DNA from: Oscillospiraceae bacterium
GTDB lineage: Bacteria > Bacillota > Clostridia > UMGS1810
Length of the DNA: 64,000 bases
NCBI GenBank assembly: GCA_015068825.1
Contig: SVJU01000001.1
Coordinates: 1 to 64,000, forward strand
Direction of reading: 5' to 3'
The position numbers were made by a program, and so were the translations under genes. The notes beneath the pieces are model-generated. The model made no database searches. It was not told the DNA's origin and was given only the letters and a program-made list of their open reading frames with translations. This document shows, one piece after another, positions 1-8,802 of the stretch. Position 1 is the first letter of the stretch; the number at the start of each line of letters is the position of its first letter.

Positions 1-219
1 GTAAAATTATGGTAATTCTCATCGTAAATTATAAATTTATAAGGGTTAATGACAAACGGAGGTTCAATTCAATGAAATTGCAAATTTTATACACAAACAA
101 AGTAAACAAGCATAGATAAAGATAGTGATACAACAGAGTATTGCTTTGAAGGGAATATTGAAAGTGAGTATCTACCAAAGGAACAAGCTCACACCTTAAG
201 TCTTGGAAAGCTAATTGGA
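1..219. other. Left edge: no gene recognised
   Basis: I see no convincing gene or promoter here. The frame of the downstream PTS gene stays open back to a TAA at 103-105, but the extra codons encode a polar, charged stretch. Relatives of that protein carry a hydrophobic first membrane segment at this position. The region is therefore either unrelated DNA joined to the permease gene or an assembly junction near a contig end. Confidence 0.4.
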
Positions 220-1743
220 ATGGCATCGCTCAACATACCATTAGTTACCACCATTGCAATTATTATAGAAAATATCGGTTGGGCAATTATAAGCAATCTT
301 AATATACTTTTTGCAGTTGCAATAGGCGGTTCATGGGCAAAAGACAGAGCAGGCGGTGCTTTTGCTGCACTTATATCATTTATTCTTATAAATAATATAA
401 CCGGTAATATTTTTGGTGTTACAAATGATATGCTGGCAAACCCAGATGCAGTTACTCATACACTTTTTGGACAAGAGATTTTAGTGAACGGATATTTTAC
501 ATCTGTTCTTGGCTCACCTGCACTTAATATGGGTGTGTTTGCAGGTATTATAGCAGGATTTGTCGGTGGTATTGTATATAACAAATATTACAATTTCAGA
601 AAGCTTCCAGAGGTTTTATCATTCTTTAACGGAAAAAGATTTGTTCCGCTTGTGGTAATTTTATGGTCAATTATAATTGCACTTGCTTTTGCTATTATAT
701 GGCCTGTAATTCAGCTTGGAATAAACTCGTTTGGTATATGGATAGCAAATTCTTCATCTTCATCACCTATACTTGCACCATTTATTTACGGAACACTCGA
801 AAGACTTCTTTTGCCGTTTGGGCTTCATCATATGCTTACAATTCCAATGAACTACACTTCATTTGGTGGAACTTATACAATTTTAACAGGTGCAAACAGG
901 GGAGCTCAGGTGTTTGGTCAGGACCCATTATGGCTTGCGTGGATTACAGACCTTATAAATTTAAAAAATGCAGGCGATATTGAAGGTTACAATAATCTTA
1001 TTTCAACCATAACTCCTGCCCGTTTTAAGGTGGGGCAAATGATTGGCGCAACAGGGCTTTTAATGGGCGTTGCATACGCAATGTATAAAAGAATTGACAA
1101 AGATAAACGGCATGCTTATAAATCGATGTTTGTATCAAGTGCACTTGCAGTATTTTTAACAGGTGTTACCGAACCAATAGAATTTATGTTTATGTTTTGC
1201 GCAATACCGCTCTACATTGTTTATTCTATCTTACAGGGACTTTGCTTTGCAGCGGCAGGTATTGTAAATTTAAGGCTTCATTCTTTTGGAAACATTGAGC
1301 TTTTAACCCGTTTGCCAATCTCTTTAAAGGCAGGTCTTTTGGGTGATGTAATCAATTTTGTTATATGTGTTGTGCTGTTCTTTATTGTTGGATATTTTAT
1401 ATCATATTTTATGATTGGCAAGTTTAAATACGCAACACCGGGAAGACTTGGAAACTACACCGACGCCCCTGTTGAAGAAGGCATGGAAACAAAAAAAACA
1501 GTATCATCTGATGGTCAGGCAGAAAAAATAATAGGCCTTCTTGGAGGAAGAGAAAATATAGTTTTGGTTGATGCCTGTATGACAAGGTTAAGAGTTACGG
1601 TTAAAGATTCTGATAAAGTTGCGGATGCAGAACTTTGGAAAAAAGAAGGTGCATTGGGACTTATGAAAAAGGGTACGGGAATTCAGGCAATTTACGGGCC
1701 TAAAGCCGATGTTTTAAAATCAGATATAAACGACATCCTTTAA
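220..1743 (+). CDS. PTS EIICB permease, maltose/glucose type, N-terminally short
   Basis: Phosphotransferase transporter that imports a sugar across the cytoplasmic membrane and phosphorylates it. Residues 1 to about 410 are a polytopic EIIC domain with the family motif LERLLLPFGLHH (193-204) and a later TEPIEF motif. The C-terminal EIIB domain has the phospho-accepting Cys453 in CMTRLR. There is no EIIA domain. Aligned from memory with MalX/MalP-type proteins, the first 35-50 residues, including the first membrane helix, are missing; the ATG at 220 is simply the first plausible start. The next two genes (a MapP-like phosphatase and MalQ) point to maltose as substrate. That is inference from context, since EIIC sequence alone does not separate maltose from glucose. 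Confidence 0.8.
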   Translation: MASLNIPLVTTIAIIIENIGWAIISNLNILFAVAIGGSWAKDRAGGAFAALISFILINNITGNIFGVTNDMLANPDAVTHTLFGQEILVNGYFTSVLGSPALNMGVFAGIIAGFVGGIVYNKYYNFRKLPEVLSFFNGKRFVPLVVILWSIIIALAFAIIWPVIQLGINSFGIWIANSSSSSPILAPFIYGTLERLLLPFGLHHMLTIPMNYTSFGGTYTILTGANRGAQVFGQDPLWLAWITDLINLKNAGDIEGYNNLISTITPARFKVGQMIGATGLLMGVAYAMYKRIDKDKRHAYKSMFVSSALAVFLTGVTEPIEFMFMFCAIPLYIVYSILQGLCFAAAGIVNLRLHSFGNIELLTRLPISLKAGLLGDVINFVICVVLFFIVGYFISYFMIGKFKYATPGRLGNYTDAPVEEGMETKKTVSSDGQAEKIIGLLGGRENIVLVDACMTRLRVTVKDSDKVADAELWKKEGALGLMKKGTGIQAIYGPKADVLKSDINDIL

Positions 1744-1759
1744 TCAGGGGGCACAATTT

Positions 1760-2569
1760 ATGAAAGTTATGACTATTAATACTCATAGCTATATTGAAAA
1801 AAATTCCGAAAAAAAGCTTGATATTTTTGTAGATGCAATAAACAGGATTAAACCTGATATTATAGCTATGCAGGAGGTCAATCAAAGTAAAGATGAGCTT
1901 CTTTTAAAGAAAAATGAACACATTACGGAATGTGGCATTGGTATAAAAACTAATAATTTTGCTTACCGGGTATTAGTAAAGCTTAATAATATGGGTAATA
2001 ATTACCATCTTGTATGGCTTGGAATAAAGCGCGGTTTTGAAGTTTTTGATGAGGGACTTTGCTTTTTAAGTAAAGTCCCCATAAAAAAACATAAAGAAAT
2101 TCTTCTTAGCAGAACAGATGATATAAATAACTGGAAAAAACGGATGGCACTTGGCATAAATATTAATGACGAATGGTTTTACAATGTTCATTTTGGCCGT
2201 TGGGATGATAAAGAAGAGTCTTTTTATGACCAATGGAGGACATTTGAAAAAAACATATCCCAAAATGAAAAAGTGTGGGTTATGGGAGATTTTAATAGTC
2301 CTTCAGATATAAAAAACGAAGGGTACGACCTTGTTTTGTCGGGTGATTTTTATGACACATACTATCTTGCAAAAAATAAAGATGAAGGATATACCGTAAG
2401 AGGAAAAATAGACGGCTGGGATGATAAAGATATTAAAAAAAGCCGGATCGACTATATTTTTACAAATGAAAAATACGATATAAAAAGCTCGTATACAATA
2501 TTTAACGGCAAAAATGAAGAAATAATATCCGACCACTTTGGAATAATTATAGATTTTGAAAGGGAGTGA
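1760..2569 (+). CDS. mapP: Maltose 6'-phosphate phosphatase (MapP-like, EEP fold)
   Basis: Metal-dependent phosphohydrolase of the endonuclease/exonuclease/phosphatase superfamily, 269 residues, cytosolic. Visible superfamily motifs are QEV (E39), the NVHFGRWDD block (141-149), GDFN (176-179), RIDYIF (229-234) and SDHFG (257-261). The family was defined by Enterococcus faecalis MapP, which dephosphorylates PTS-imported maltose 6'-phosphate so that maltose can be split by unphosphorylated-sugar enzymes. Position between a PTS permease (17 nt upstream) and malQ (stop overlaps the malQ ribosome-binding site) matches that role. A generic EEP phosphatase or nuclease cannot be excluded from sequence alone. 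Confidence 0.75.
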   Translation: MKVMTINTHSYIEKNSEKKLDIFVDAINRIKPDIIAMQEVNQSKDELLLKKNEHITECGIGIKTNNFAYRVLVKLNNMGNNYHLVWLGIKRGFEVFDEGLCFLSKVPIKKHKEILLSRTDDINNWKKRMALGININDEWFYNVHFGRWDDKEESFYDQWRTFEKNISQNEKVWVMGDFNSPSDIKNEGYDLVLSGDFYDTYYLAKNKDEGYTVRGKIDGWDDKDIKKSRIDYIFTNEKYDIKSSYTIFNGKNEEIISDHFGIIIDFERE

Positions 2570-2577
2570 TTTTTAAT

Positions 2578-4068
2578 ATGCGAAAAAGCGGAGTTTTGCT
2601 TCCTGTAACAAGTCTTCCTTCAAAATATGGCATTGGGTGTTTTTCAAAATCAGCTTATAAGTTTATAGACTGGCTAAAAGGTGCAGGGCAGTCTTTCTGG
2701 CAGATACTTCCTTTGTGTCCCACATCCTTTGGCGACTCGCCATATCAGTCATTTTCTACATTTGCAATAAATCCTTATATGATAAGCTTAAAAAGTCTTA
2801 TAGAAGAAAAACTTTTAACTAAAGAAGAATGTGATAAGGTAGATTTTGGTGATGATAAAAAATATGTTGATTATAAAAAACAGTATGATAACCGTTTTAC
2901 ACTTTTAAAAAAGGCATATAAGGCCTCGGATGTTTTAAATGATGAAAGCTACAAAAAATTTGTTGACGAAAATCATTTCTGGCTTTTGGATTATTCGCTT
3001 TTTATGGCATTGAAATATCATTTTAATCAAAAGAAATGGAATGAGTGGGATTATGATATCCGCATAAGAAAAAAAGAGGCATTAGAAGAGTATAAAATTA
3101 AGCTTGAAGATGAAATAAATTTTTGGAATTTTATTCAGTATAAGGCGTATTCACAGTGGTATAAGCTAAAGGAGTATGCTAACAAAAGCAATGTATCAAT
3201 AATAGGAGATATGCCCATTTATGTTTCTTTTGACAGCGCTGATGTATGGGTAAATCCAAATCTTTTTGAACTTGATGAAAACCTTCTCCCTATAAATGTT
3301 GCAGGATGTCCACCCGATGGCTTTTCAAAAAAAGGTCAGCTTTGGGGAAATCCTTTATATAACTGGGAGGAAAATGAAAAGACAGATTTTAAATGGTGGA
3401 TGCAAAGACTTAAAAAATCTTTTGAAATTTATGATGCTTTAAGAATAGACCATTTCAGAGGATTTGATGAGTATTATTCAATAGATTTTTCAAAAAAAGA
3501 TGCAACAGAAGGAAAGTGGCGTAAGGCAAAAGGTGAAGAACTTTTTAAAAAGGTAAAACATAAATTGGGTGATAAAAATATAATTGCCGAAGACCTTGGT
3601 TTTATTACCGATTCTGTAAAAGAGCTTCTTAAAAAATGTGGTTTTCCTGGAATGAAAATTTTGCAGTTTGCGTTTGATGAAAGAGATACGGGAGAAGCAA
3701 ATGATTATCTTCCTCATAATTATCCCTACCTTTCGGTTGCATATACAGGAACACATGATAATCAGACACTTTATTCGTGGTTTAAAACAATTTCGGATTC
3801 TGAACGAAAGGCTGTAAGAGACTATTTGTGCGACTATTATACACCAGATGAAAAAATTAATTTTCCGCTGATTTCACTTATTATGCGCTCAAATTCATAT
3901 CTTTGCATAGTTCCCATTCAGGATTTACTCTCCCTTGATGACAAAGCACGCATAAACATTCCTTCTACAACGGGAGAAAACTGGCGCTGGAGATTAGAAA
4001 AAAATCAGCTTACGCAAAGCCTAAAAGAAAAAATATATAATATAACAAAAATATATGAAAGAATATAA
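2578..4068 (+). CDS. malQ: 4-alpha-glucanotransferase (amylomaltase)
   Basis: GH77 disproportionating enzyme of 496 residues that transfers glucan units between malto-oligosaccharides and releases glucose. Catalytic motifs are clear: nucleophile Asp291 in RIDHFRG, acid/base Glu338 in AEDLG, and the transition-state Asp394 in THDN. The conserved GDMPIYV segment is at 210-216. I chose the ATG at 2578 because GGGAG lies at 2562-2566 at proper spacing; an upstream GTG at 2566 overlaps that site. It completes the cassette: import as maltose-P, dephosphorylation, then conversion to glucose and longer dextrins. No maltose phosphorylase or regulator is present in the window. Confidence 0.95.
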   Translation: MRKSGVLLPVTSLPSKYGIGCFSKSAYKFIDWLKGAGQSFWQILPLCPTSFGDSPYQSFSTFAINPYMISLKSLIEEKLLTKEECDKVDFGDDKKYVDYKKQYDNRFTLLKKAYKASDVLNDESYKKFVDENHFWLLDYSLFMALKYHFNQKKWNEWDYDIRIRKKEALEEYKIKLEDEINFWNFIQYKAYSQWYKLKEYANKSNVSIIGDMPIYVSFDSADVWVNPNLFELDENLLPINVAGCPPDGFSKKGQLWGNPLYNWEENEKTDFKWWMQRLKKSFEIYDALRIDHFRGFDEYYSIDFSKKDATEGKWRKAKGEELFKKVKHKLGDKNIIAEDLGFITDSVKELLKKCGFPGMKILQFAFDERDTGEANDYLPHNYPYLSVAYTGTHDNQTLYSWFKTISDSERKAVRDYLCDYYTPDEKINFPLISLIMRSNSYLCIVPIQDLLSLDDKARINIPSTTGENWRWRLEKNQLTQSLKEKIYNITKIYERI

Positions 4069-4075
4069 ATTTTTA

Positions 4076-4105
4076 TTGACAACATTTTTATAATTGTTAT
4101 ATAAT
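4076..4105 (+). promoter_or_regulatory. Predicted sigma-A promoter for the 4141-8028 genes
   Basis: TTGACA (4076-4081) and TATAAT (4100-4105) are both perfect, with an 18-nt spacer. It lies just after the malQ stop and 36 nt before the next start, separating the surface cassette from the maltose genes. No terminator is visible between them. Confidence 0.8.
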
Positions 4106-4140
4106 TAACACAACAATATAACAGGTTAGGCGGTGGTTTT

Positions 4141-5439
4141 ATGAATCAAAAAATGCGAAATCTTTTGATTTATACCACCGCGTTTTTTTTTACAATAACA
4201 TTCCTTTATCTTCTTCTTTTTCTTTCGGCATTAATTCCAAATGAATTAATAACACCGAATATGCAAAAAAGTGCAGAAATTTATAAAACGAGAGAGGCAT
4301 TTGAATTTAATGAAAAAAATGTTTTAAATTCGGTTGGCGATAACTATGCAGATTCAATTCTTCTTGGAATAAGCTATAATATGGGAAGAGGAAATCCTTT
4401 TGTATCAACCATTAATACAAGGTATCATAAAGGAGATAGTATAGGCGAAAATTACGGTTTTTACATAACAGTAACAGAAAATGCAAAGCCAGATACAGAC
4501 TATACCCGTTATTTTCACGGCTCGGCAATGATTGTAAGGGTTCTTCATATTTTAGGTGATGTAAATCTTGTAAAAAATATAAATTTTGTAATTATTCTTT
4601 TGCTTATATTTTTAACAATAATAATCCTTTGCCGCAGAAAATATTATGATATTGTTTTGGCACTTATATTATCGTTATTAATGGTAAAATTTTATAATAT
4701 AAGATTAAGCATAGAATATCAAAGCACATTTTTAATATGTTTTATAATGTGCCCCTTATATATTTTGTTTGAAAAAAAGTCGGATGTATATATTATAAGT
4801 CTTTCGGTTATTGGCGGTGTGGCAACAGCTTTTTTCGATTTTTTAACAACCGAAACAATAACAATTCTTCTGCCTTTGATGCTGATTGTTTCAATAAGAG
4901 CAAAAGAAGAAAGACTTTTTTCATACAAAGAAGTGTTTTTGTTTTTAATAAAATGCCTGGTAGCATGGGGAATAGCTTATGTTGGTACATTTTTATTAAA
5001 ATGGACAGTTGCATCTTTGGTAACGGGAAATAATGAATTTTCACTTGCTTTATCTTCTGTTGCAGAAAGATTTGGCGGTAAGGTGCTTTTGAAAGAAAAA
5101 CCAAAAACAATTTTTTCTTCGGTAATGGCAAACTTTTCAATGCTTGTAAAAAGCGCAAAAAGAGAATATTCAAATAAAGCATTAATTTGTGTTTTATCGT
5201 TTTTAATGATTATTTTTTCTGTTTGGTATCTTACAAAAAGCAAAAGAAAAAATAAAAAAGTATTTATTTTGCTTATAAGCCTTGGTGTTTTGCCCATTTT
5301 AAGATTTTTTGTTTTAAATAATCATTCGTTTTTGCATTGCTTTTTCACTTACAGAGCACTTTTTGTAAGTGTATTTGCTATTTTGATGTCGGCATTTTTA
5401 AATATGAAAAATCCATTTTTAAGGAGGGCAAAAAGATGA
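4141..5439 (+). CDS. Polytopic membrane protein, possible GT-C glycosyltransferase
   Basis: Unrecognised integral membrane protein of 432 residues. One N-terminal helix (about 8-32) is followed by an extracellular-type loop of roughly 110 polar residues containing a YFHGSAM motif, then about eight to nine further helices, and a basic C-terminus ending RRAKR. A large first loop followed by a multi-helix bundle is typical of GT-C sugar transferases and of GtrC/GtrII-like proteins. Its stop overlaps the start of a DPM1/GtrB-like GT2 gene (ATGA), so the two are almost certainly co-translated. I infer use of a lipid-linked sugar made by the neighbour to decorate a surface polymer or protein. No catalytic residue is assigned. 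Confidence 0.5.
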   Translation: MNQKMRNLLIYTTAFFFTITFLYLLLFLSALIPNELITPNMQKSAEIYKTREAFEFNEKNVLNSVGDNYADSILLGISYNMGRGNPFVSTINTRYHKGDSIGENYGFYITVTENAKPDTDYTRYFHGSAMIVRVLHILGDVNLVKNINFVIILLLIFLTIIILCRRKYYDIVLALILSLLMVKFYNIRLSIEYQSTFLICFIMCPLYILFEKKSDVYIISLSVIGGVATAFFDFLTTETITILLPLMLIVSIRAKEERLFSYKEVFLFLIKCLVAWGIAYVGTFLLKWTVASLVTGNNEFSLALSSVAERFGGKVLLKEKPKTIFSSVMANFSMLVKSAKREYSNKALICVLSFLMIIFSVWYLTKSKRKNKKVFILLISLGVLPILRFFVLNNHSFLHCFFTYRALFVSVFAILMSAFLNMKNPFLRRAKR

Positions 5440-6107
5440 AGTATACAATTTTAATGCCCTGCTTAAATGAAGAAAAAACAATAAAGGAATGTATAAACGA
5501 AGCGAAGAAGTATATATATGAAAACAATCTTGATGCCGAAATTCTTATTGCGGATAATAAATCACAGGATAAAAGCAAAGAAATCGCCATAAGAAATGGT
5601 GCAAGAGTTGTTGATGTTTTGGAAAAAGGCTATGGAGCGGCACTTATTGAAGGAATTAACCGTGCCAATGGAGAATTTATAATTATGGGTGATTGTGATT
5701 TTAGTTATGATTTTACTTCACTTACACCGTTTATAAAAAAGCTTGAGGAAGGATATTCTTTAGTTGTGGGTAATCGCTTTAAAGGCGGTATACAAAAGGG
5801 TGCAATGCCGATTTTACATAAAATAGGAGTTCCTTTTTTATCTTATCTTGCAAGGGCAAAATTTAAAGCGCCTGTTGGTGATTTTCATTGCGGATTAAGA
5901 GCCTTTGAAAAGGAAAGAGCAAAAAGCTTTAATTTAAAATGTAAGGGTATGGAGTTTGCAACTGAAATAATTGCCGAATTTGCAAAGCATAACGAAAAAA
6001 TATGCGAAGTTCCTACACCTTTAAGGTGTGATAAAAGAGGTGCGAAATCACATTTAAGAACATTTCGTGATGGTTTCAGGCATTTGGTGTATATTATAAA
6101 AAAATAA
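5436..6107 (+). CDS. GT2 family glycosyltransferase (DPM1/GtrB-like)
   Basis: A 223-residue GT-A domain with no membrane helices of its own. Features are the N-terminal MPCLNEEKTI segment, the nucleotide-binding DNKSQDKS (40-47), the DxD-type metal motif GDCDF (D86, D88) and VGNRF (111-115). Such enzymes usually transfer a sugar from a nucleotide donor to polyprenyl phosphate. The start at 5436 has AAGGAGGG just upstream; a longer in-frame reading from 5337 would lie inside the previous gene. Coupling to the polytopic protein upstream resembles GtrB/GtrC-type two-step glycosylation. The sugar is unknown. Confidence 0.8.
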   Translation: MKYTILMPCLNEEKTIKECINEAKKYIYENNLDAEILIADNKSQDKSKEIAIRNGARVVDVLEKGYGAALIEGINRANGEFIIMGDCDFSYDFTSLTPFIKKLEEGYSLVVGNRFKGGIQKGAMPILHKIGVPFLSYLARAKFKAPVGDFHCGLRAFEKERAKSFNLKCKGMEFATEIIAEFAKHNEKICEVPTPLRCDKRGAKSHLRTFRDGFRHLVYIIKK

Positions 6108-6141
6108 TATAAATAAATACAATTATAGGAGGATGAGAATA

Positions 6142-8028
6142 ATGAAAAGAGAATTTAAAGGGCTTGTTAGTATTTGGTTAAGTGTTGTACTTATTATTAC
6201 TACACTTTTTATACCGTGTGTTTTTGCAGATGATACAACAAACGAAAAAAATGTAATGATTTACGCAGGTAATGAGCTTAACGATGGCGACATATCATCT
6301 GATCGTGATATGTTTTATATTGATCTTGAGAAAAAATTGTCTGAACAAGAAAAATTCCCAATTAATATAAAGCCGGAAGAATGGAAAATATGGAAATTTG
6401 ACTCCAACTCCAGCGGATATGTTTTTGTTCCGGACGCAGTAACTCCTAATCCAAAAAATAAGGATGATAAAATTTTGCAGTCCGAATATGACAGTATTAC
6501 ACAGGAAACAGGAATGATGCTTTTTCTTGAAGCTAAAAACACAAAGTATATTTTACCTGTATATGATATAGACGATATAACTGATGAGGTAACCAATAAT
6601 ATTTTTTTGGTAAATACATTAACTCCTTTAGAAGAAATTGAGGTTTCTGAAACATCAGAAGCTTTTCCAAAGCCTGATGATGACTTGAATCTTATAAATG
6701 TTAAGGTTTTTTATGGTTTATATCATGGCAGTGGATCTGCAGTTGCAGAAGTTTATGATGATTATATAGAAAGCAAGTCTGATGATGATTCTGTGTACAA
6801 AAGTCTTAAAGATAATGAAACAGATAATTACTTATTCCTTGCAGGTGAAAAGGTACAGCCTTCGCATACATATAGTTATTCGGCAACTGATAATGTAATC
6901 ACCGAAACTTGTGATTGCGGTTGCGAACATAGTGAAACTGCAACAATTAAAGCGCCGACTAATTTAATATATGACGGAACTGCAAAAGAGGCAACTGTTG
7001 AGTATTCTTCAAACTGGCAGGGCGGAGAGCTTTTAATTGGATATTCAGAAGGCGGTAATGTAAATACAGGAAGAGTTGATGCCACTATTTCAAAAGATAG
7101 TGCAACTGCTTTGGTTTCTTATACAATTACCCAAAGACAACGACAAAATTCAGGTGGCGACAGCGGTACAAGATATTACACAATAACCTTTGAAGATGAA
7201 GAAGGCAAAAAAATTGACAGCCAGAGAATTAAAAGAGGTTCAACTGTAACTAAACCCGAAACTCCTGAAAAAGAAGGATATATCTTTGATGGCTGGTATA
7301 AAGATGAAACCTTAGAAAACTTGTATGATTTTGAAACAAAGGTTATAAATGGCTTTGTGCTTTATGCTAAATGGATTGAAGATAAAGACGAAAATAACAG
7401 CGAAAATGAAAACAATGTTCCTGAAAATAACAATACATCAAGCGGTGATTGTGCAGGGCTGAATGATTGTCCGTCGTTAAACTATAAAGACCTTGATACA
7501 AGCAAATGGTATCATCTTGATACAGATTTTGTTATCGAAAACGAAATAATGCTTGGAACAAAAGATAACATATTTGAACCTGACCTTCCTTTAACAAGAG
7601 CTATGTTTGTTACTATTCTTTATAGAATAGATGGTGAAACCGAAATTCTTAACAAAAGTATTCCGTTTTATGATGTAGCAATGGACGCATATTATGCAAA
7701 TGCGGTTTTGTGGGCGAAACAGAATGGTATTGTTAATGGCTATGACGAAAATATATTTGCTCCTGATGATAAAATCACAAGGGAACAGGTTGCAACAATT
7801 ATATTCCGCTATGCAATCTATAAAGGATTAAATGCAATTACTTTGGAAGAAAATCTGCATTTTGACGATGCACAAGATATTTCCGAATATGCAGTTTCTG
7901 CAATGAACTGGGCAGTAGGTGCAAATCTTATAAAAGGAAAAACAGAAACTACACTAAATCCAAAAGATAATATCACAAGAGTTGAAATAGCTGCAATTAT
8001 TCATAGATTTATTATTTTAAGCAAATAA
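6142..8028 (+). CDS. Secreted S-layer-homology protein with InlB-type repeat
   Basis: Cell-surface protein of 628 residues. It has a Sec signal peptide (basic start, hydrophobic core at about 10-28, cleavage near FA-DD). A novel-looking acidic region follows to about residue 340, with a Cys-rich TCDCGCEH segment near 256. One Listeria-Bacteroides (InlB B) repeat lies at about 344-411 (GYIFDGWY...YAKW), then an Asn/Glu-rich linker, then three SLH domains (about 450-500, 507-558, 572-624). SLH domains bind pyruvylated secondary wall polymer, so the protein is probably anchored non-covalently. The start at 6142 is 9 nt after AGGAGG; the ATG at 6133 is too close to it. The ligand of the N-terminal region is unknown. 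Cotranscription with the glycosyltransferase pair is likely. Confidence 0.85.
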   Translation: MKREFKGLVSIWLSVVLIITTLFIPCVFADDTTNEKNVMIYAGNELNDGDISSDRDMFYIDLEKKLSEQEKFPINIKPEEWKIWKFDSNSSGYVFVPDAVTPNPKNKDDKILQSEYDSITQETGMMLFLEAKNTKYILPVYDIDDITDEVTNNIFLVNTLTPLEEIEVSETSEAFPKPDDDLNLINVKVFYGLYHGSGSAVAEVYDDYIESKSDDDSVYKSLKDNETDNYLFLAGEKVQPSHTYSYSATDNVITETCDCGCEHSETATIKAPTNLIYDGTAKEATVEYSSNWQGGELLIGYSEGGNVNTGRVDATISKDSATALVSYTITQRQRQNSGGDSGTRYYTITFEDEEGKKIDSQRIKRGSTVTKPETPEKEGYIFDGWYKDETLENLYDFETKVINGFVLYAKWIEDKDENNSENENNVPENNNTSSGDCAGLNDCPSLNYKDLDTSKWYHLDTDFVIENEIMLGTKDNIFEPDLPLTRAMFVTILYRIDGETEILNKSIPFYDVAMDAYYANAVLWAKQNGIVNGYDENIFAPDDKITREQVATIIFRYAIYKGLNAITLEENLHFDDAQDISEYAVSAMNWAVGANLIKGKTETTLNPKDNITRVEIAAIIHRFIILSK

Positions 8029-8040
8029 AGCATAAAAACA

Positions 8041-8071
8041 AAAAGCAGGAATTTTAATAATTCCTGCTTTT
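8041..8071. terminator. Bidirectional intrinsic terminator
   Basis: A perfect 13-bp stem (8041-8053 with 8059-8071) with a 5-nt loop, flanked by A-rich and T-rich tracts. It sits between the convergent SLH-protein and AlkD-like genes and can serve both strands. Confidence 0.85.
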
Positions 8072-8072
8072 A

Positions 8073-8744
8073 TTATTTGATTTTTAAACTTTTTAAATAT
8101 GTTTTTTTCTCATCGCTTACACGGTAGCTTTCAACGGCTTTTTGTATGGTTTTATTGTGTACCCATTTTGAAAGCCTTTTCTCTTTTAAAAATAATACCG
8201 CACTGTCATATTGCTTATAAAGTGCAGTTGCAAAATACCATGCAATCATCATATTTACATAATACTCGTCTGATTTTACGCTCGATACCATATTCATAAA
8301 TTCAATATCGAAATTATCGTCAAGATAATATGACATAAGCATTTTTATTGCAAATCTTACTGTATATGTTTCATTGGATAAAATCCATTTTTTTATTTGT
8401 AAAAGAAGTTTATCGGTATTGCTTTTAAAGCATTTTGGAATAAGACCATCACAGGTAGCCCAGTTATCTATATAAGGCAAAAAATCATCTACTTTGCTTA
8501 AACAAATATCAAAATCACATATTTGTGAAATTAAAAATGCGTGTAGATTATTTTCTTCATAATATTTGTGTGGTAAATTATTTATAAAGGATTTTGCTGT
8601 ATCGGTATTTTTTATTTGTTTTGCAAGTTTTTTCAGTTGTGGTGTTCTTACGCCTATTACCAAATCGGGATTAATATTTGGCATGAGGCGAGAGTGAAAT
8701 GCTTTGTATTCTAAATCCTGAAGTTTAAAAAGTTCTTTTTGCAA
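8073..8744 (-). CDS. DNA alkylation repair protein (AlkD-like HEAT fold)
   Basis: A 223-residue all-helical protein of the AlkD/DNA alkylation repair family, which excises alkylated bases through HEAT-like repeats. Family hallmarks are the IGVRTPQLKKLAK segment near the N-terminus, NWATCD in the middle, and the VRFAIKMLM...WYFATALYK helices. The start is TTG at 8744, 9 nt downstream of AAGGGGG; no ATG fits. It lies downstream of the tRNA cluster on the same strand but beyond its terminator. I see no strong promoter of its own in the short gap. Confidence 0.88.
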   Translation of the reverse strand: MQKELFKLQDLEYKAFHSRLMPNINPDLVIGVRTPQLKKLAKQIKNTDTAKSFINNLPHKYYEENNLHAFLISQICDFDICLSKVDDFLPYIDNWATCDGLIPKCFKSNTDKLLLQIKKWILSNETYTVRFAIKMLMSYYLDDNFDIEFMNMVSSVKSDEYYVNMMIAWYFATALYKQYDSAVLFLKEKRLSKWVHNKTIQKAVESYRVSDEKKTYLKSLKIK

Positions 8745-8770
8745 AAGGTAGAACCCCCTTTATCAGTTTA

Positions 8771-8802
8771 AAAAAGCGTATTGCAATTGCAATACGCTTT
8801 TT
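8771..8802 (-). terminator. Terminator of the tRNA cluster
   Basis: A perfect 32-bp palindrome: 8771-8786 is the reverse complement of 8787-8802, with T-runs at the ends. Read on the minus strand it directly follows tRNA-Lys, and its first base is the final A of the encoded CCA. It therefore ends the transcript right at the mature 3' end and separates the tRNAs from the AlkD-like gene. Confidence 0.85.

Noticed and set aside
4808-5182. A 124-codon minus-strand open frame in the membrane-protein gene
   Set aside because: It is antisense to a hydrophobic gene, has a Leu/Lys-biased shadow composition, and lacks a ribosome-binding site or family motif.
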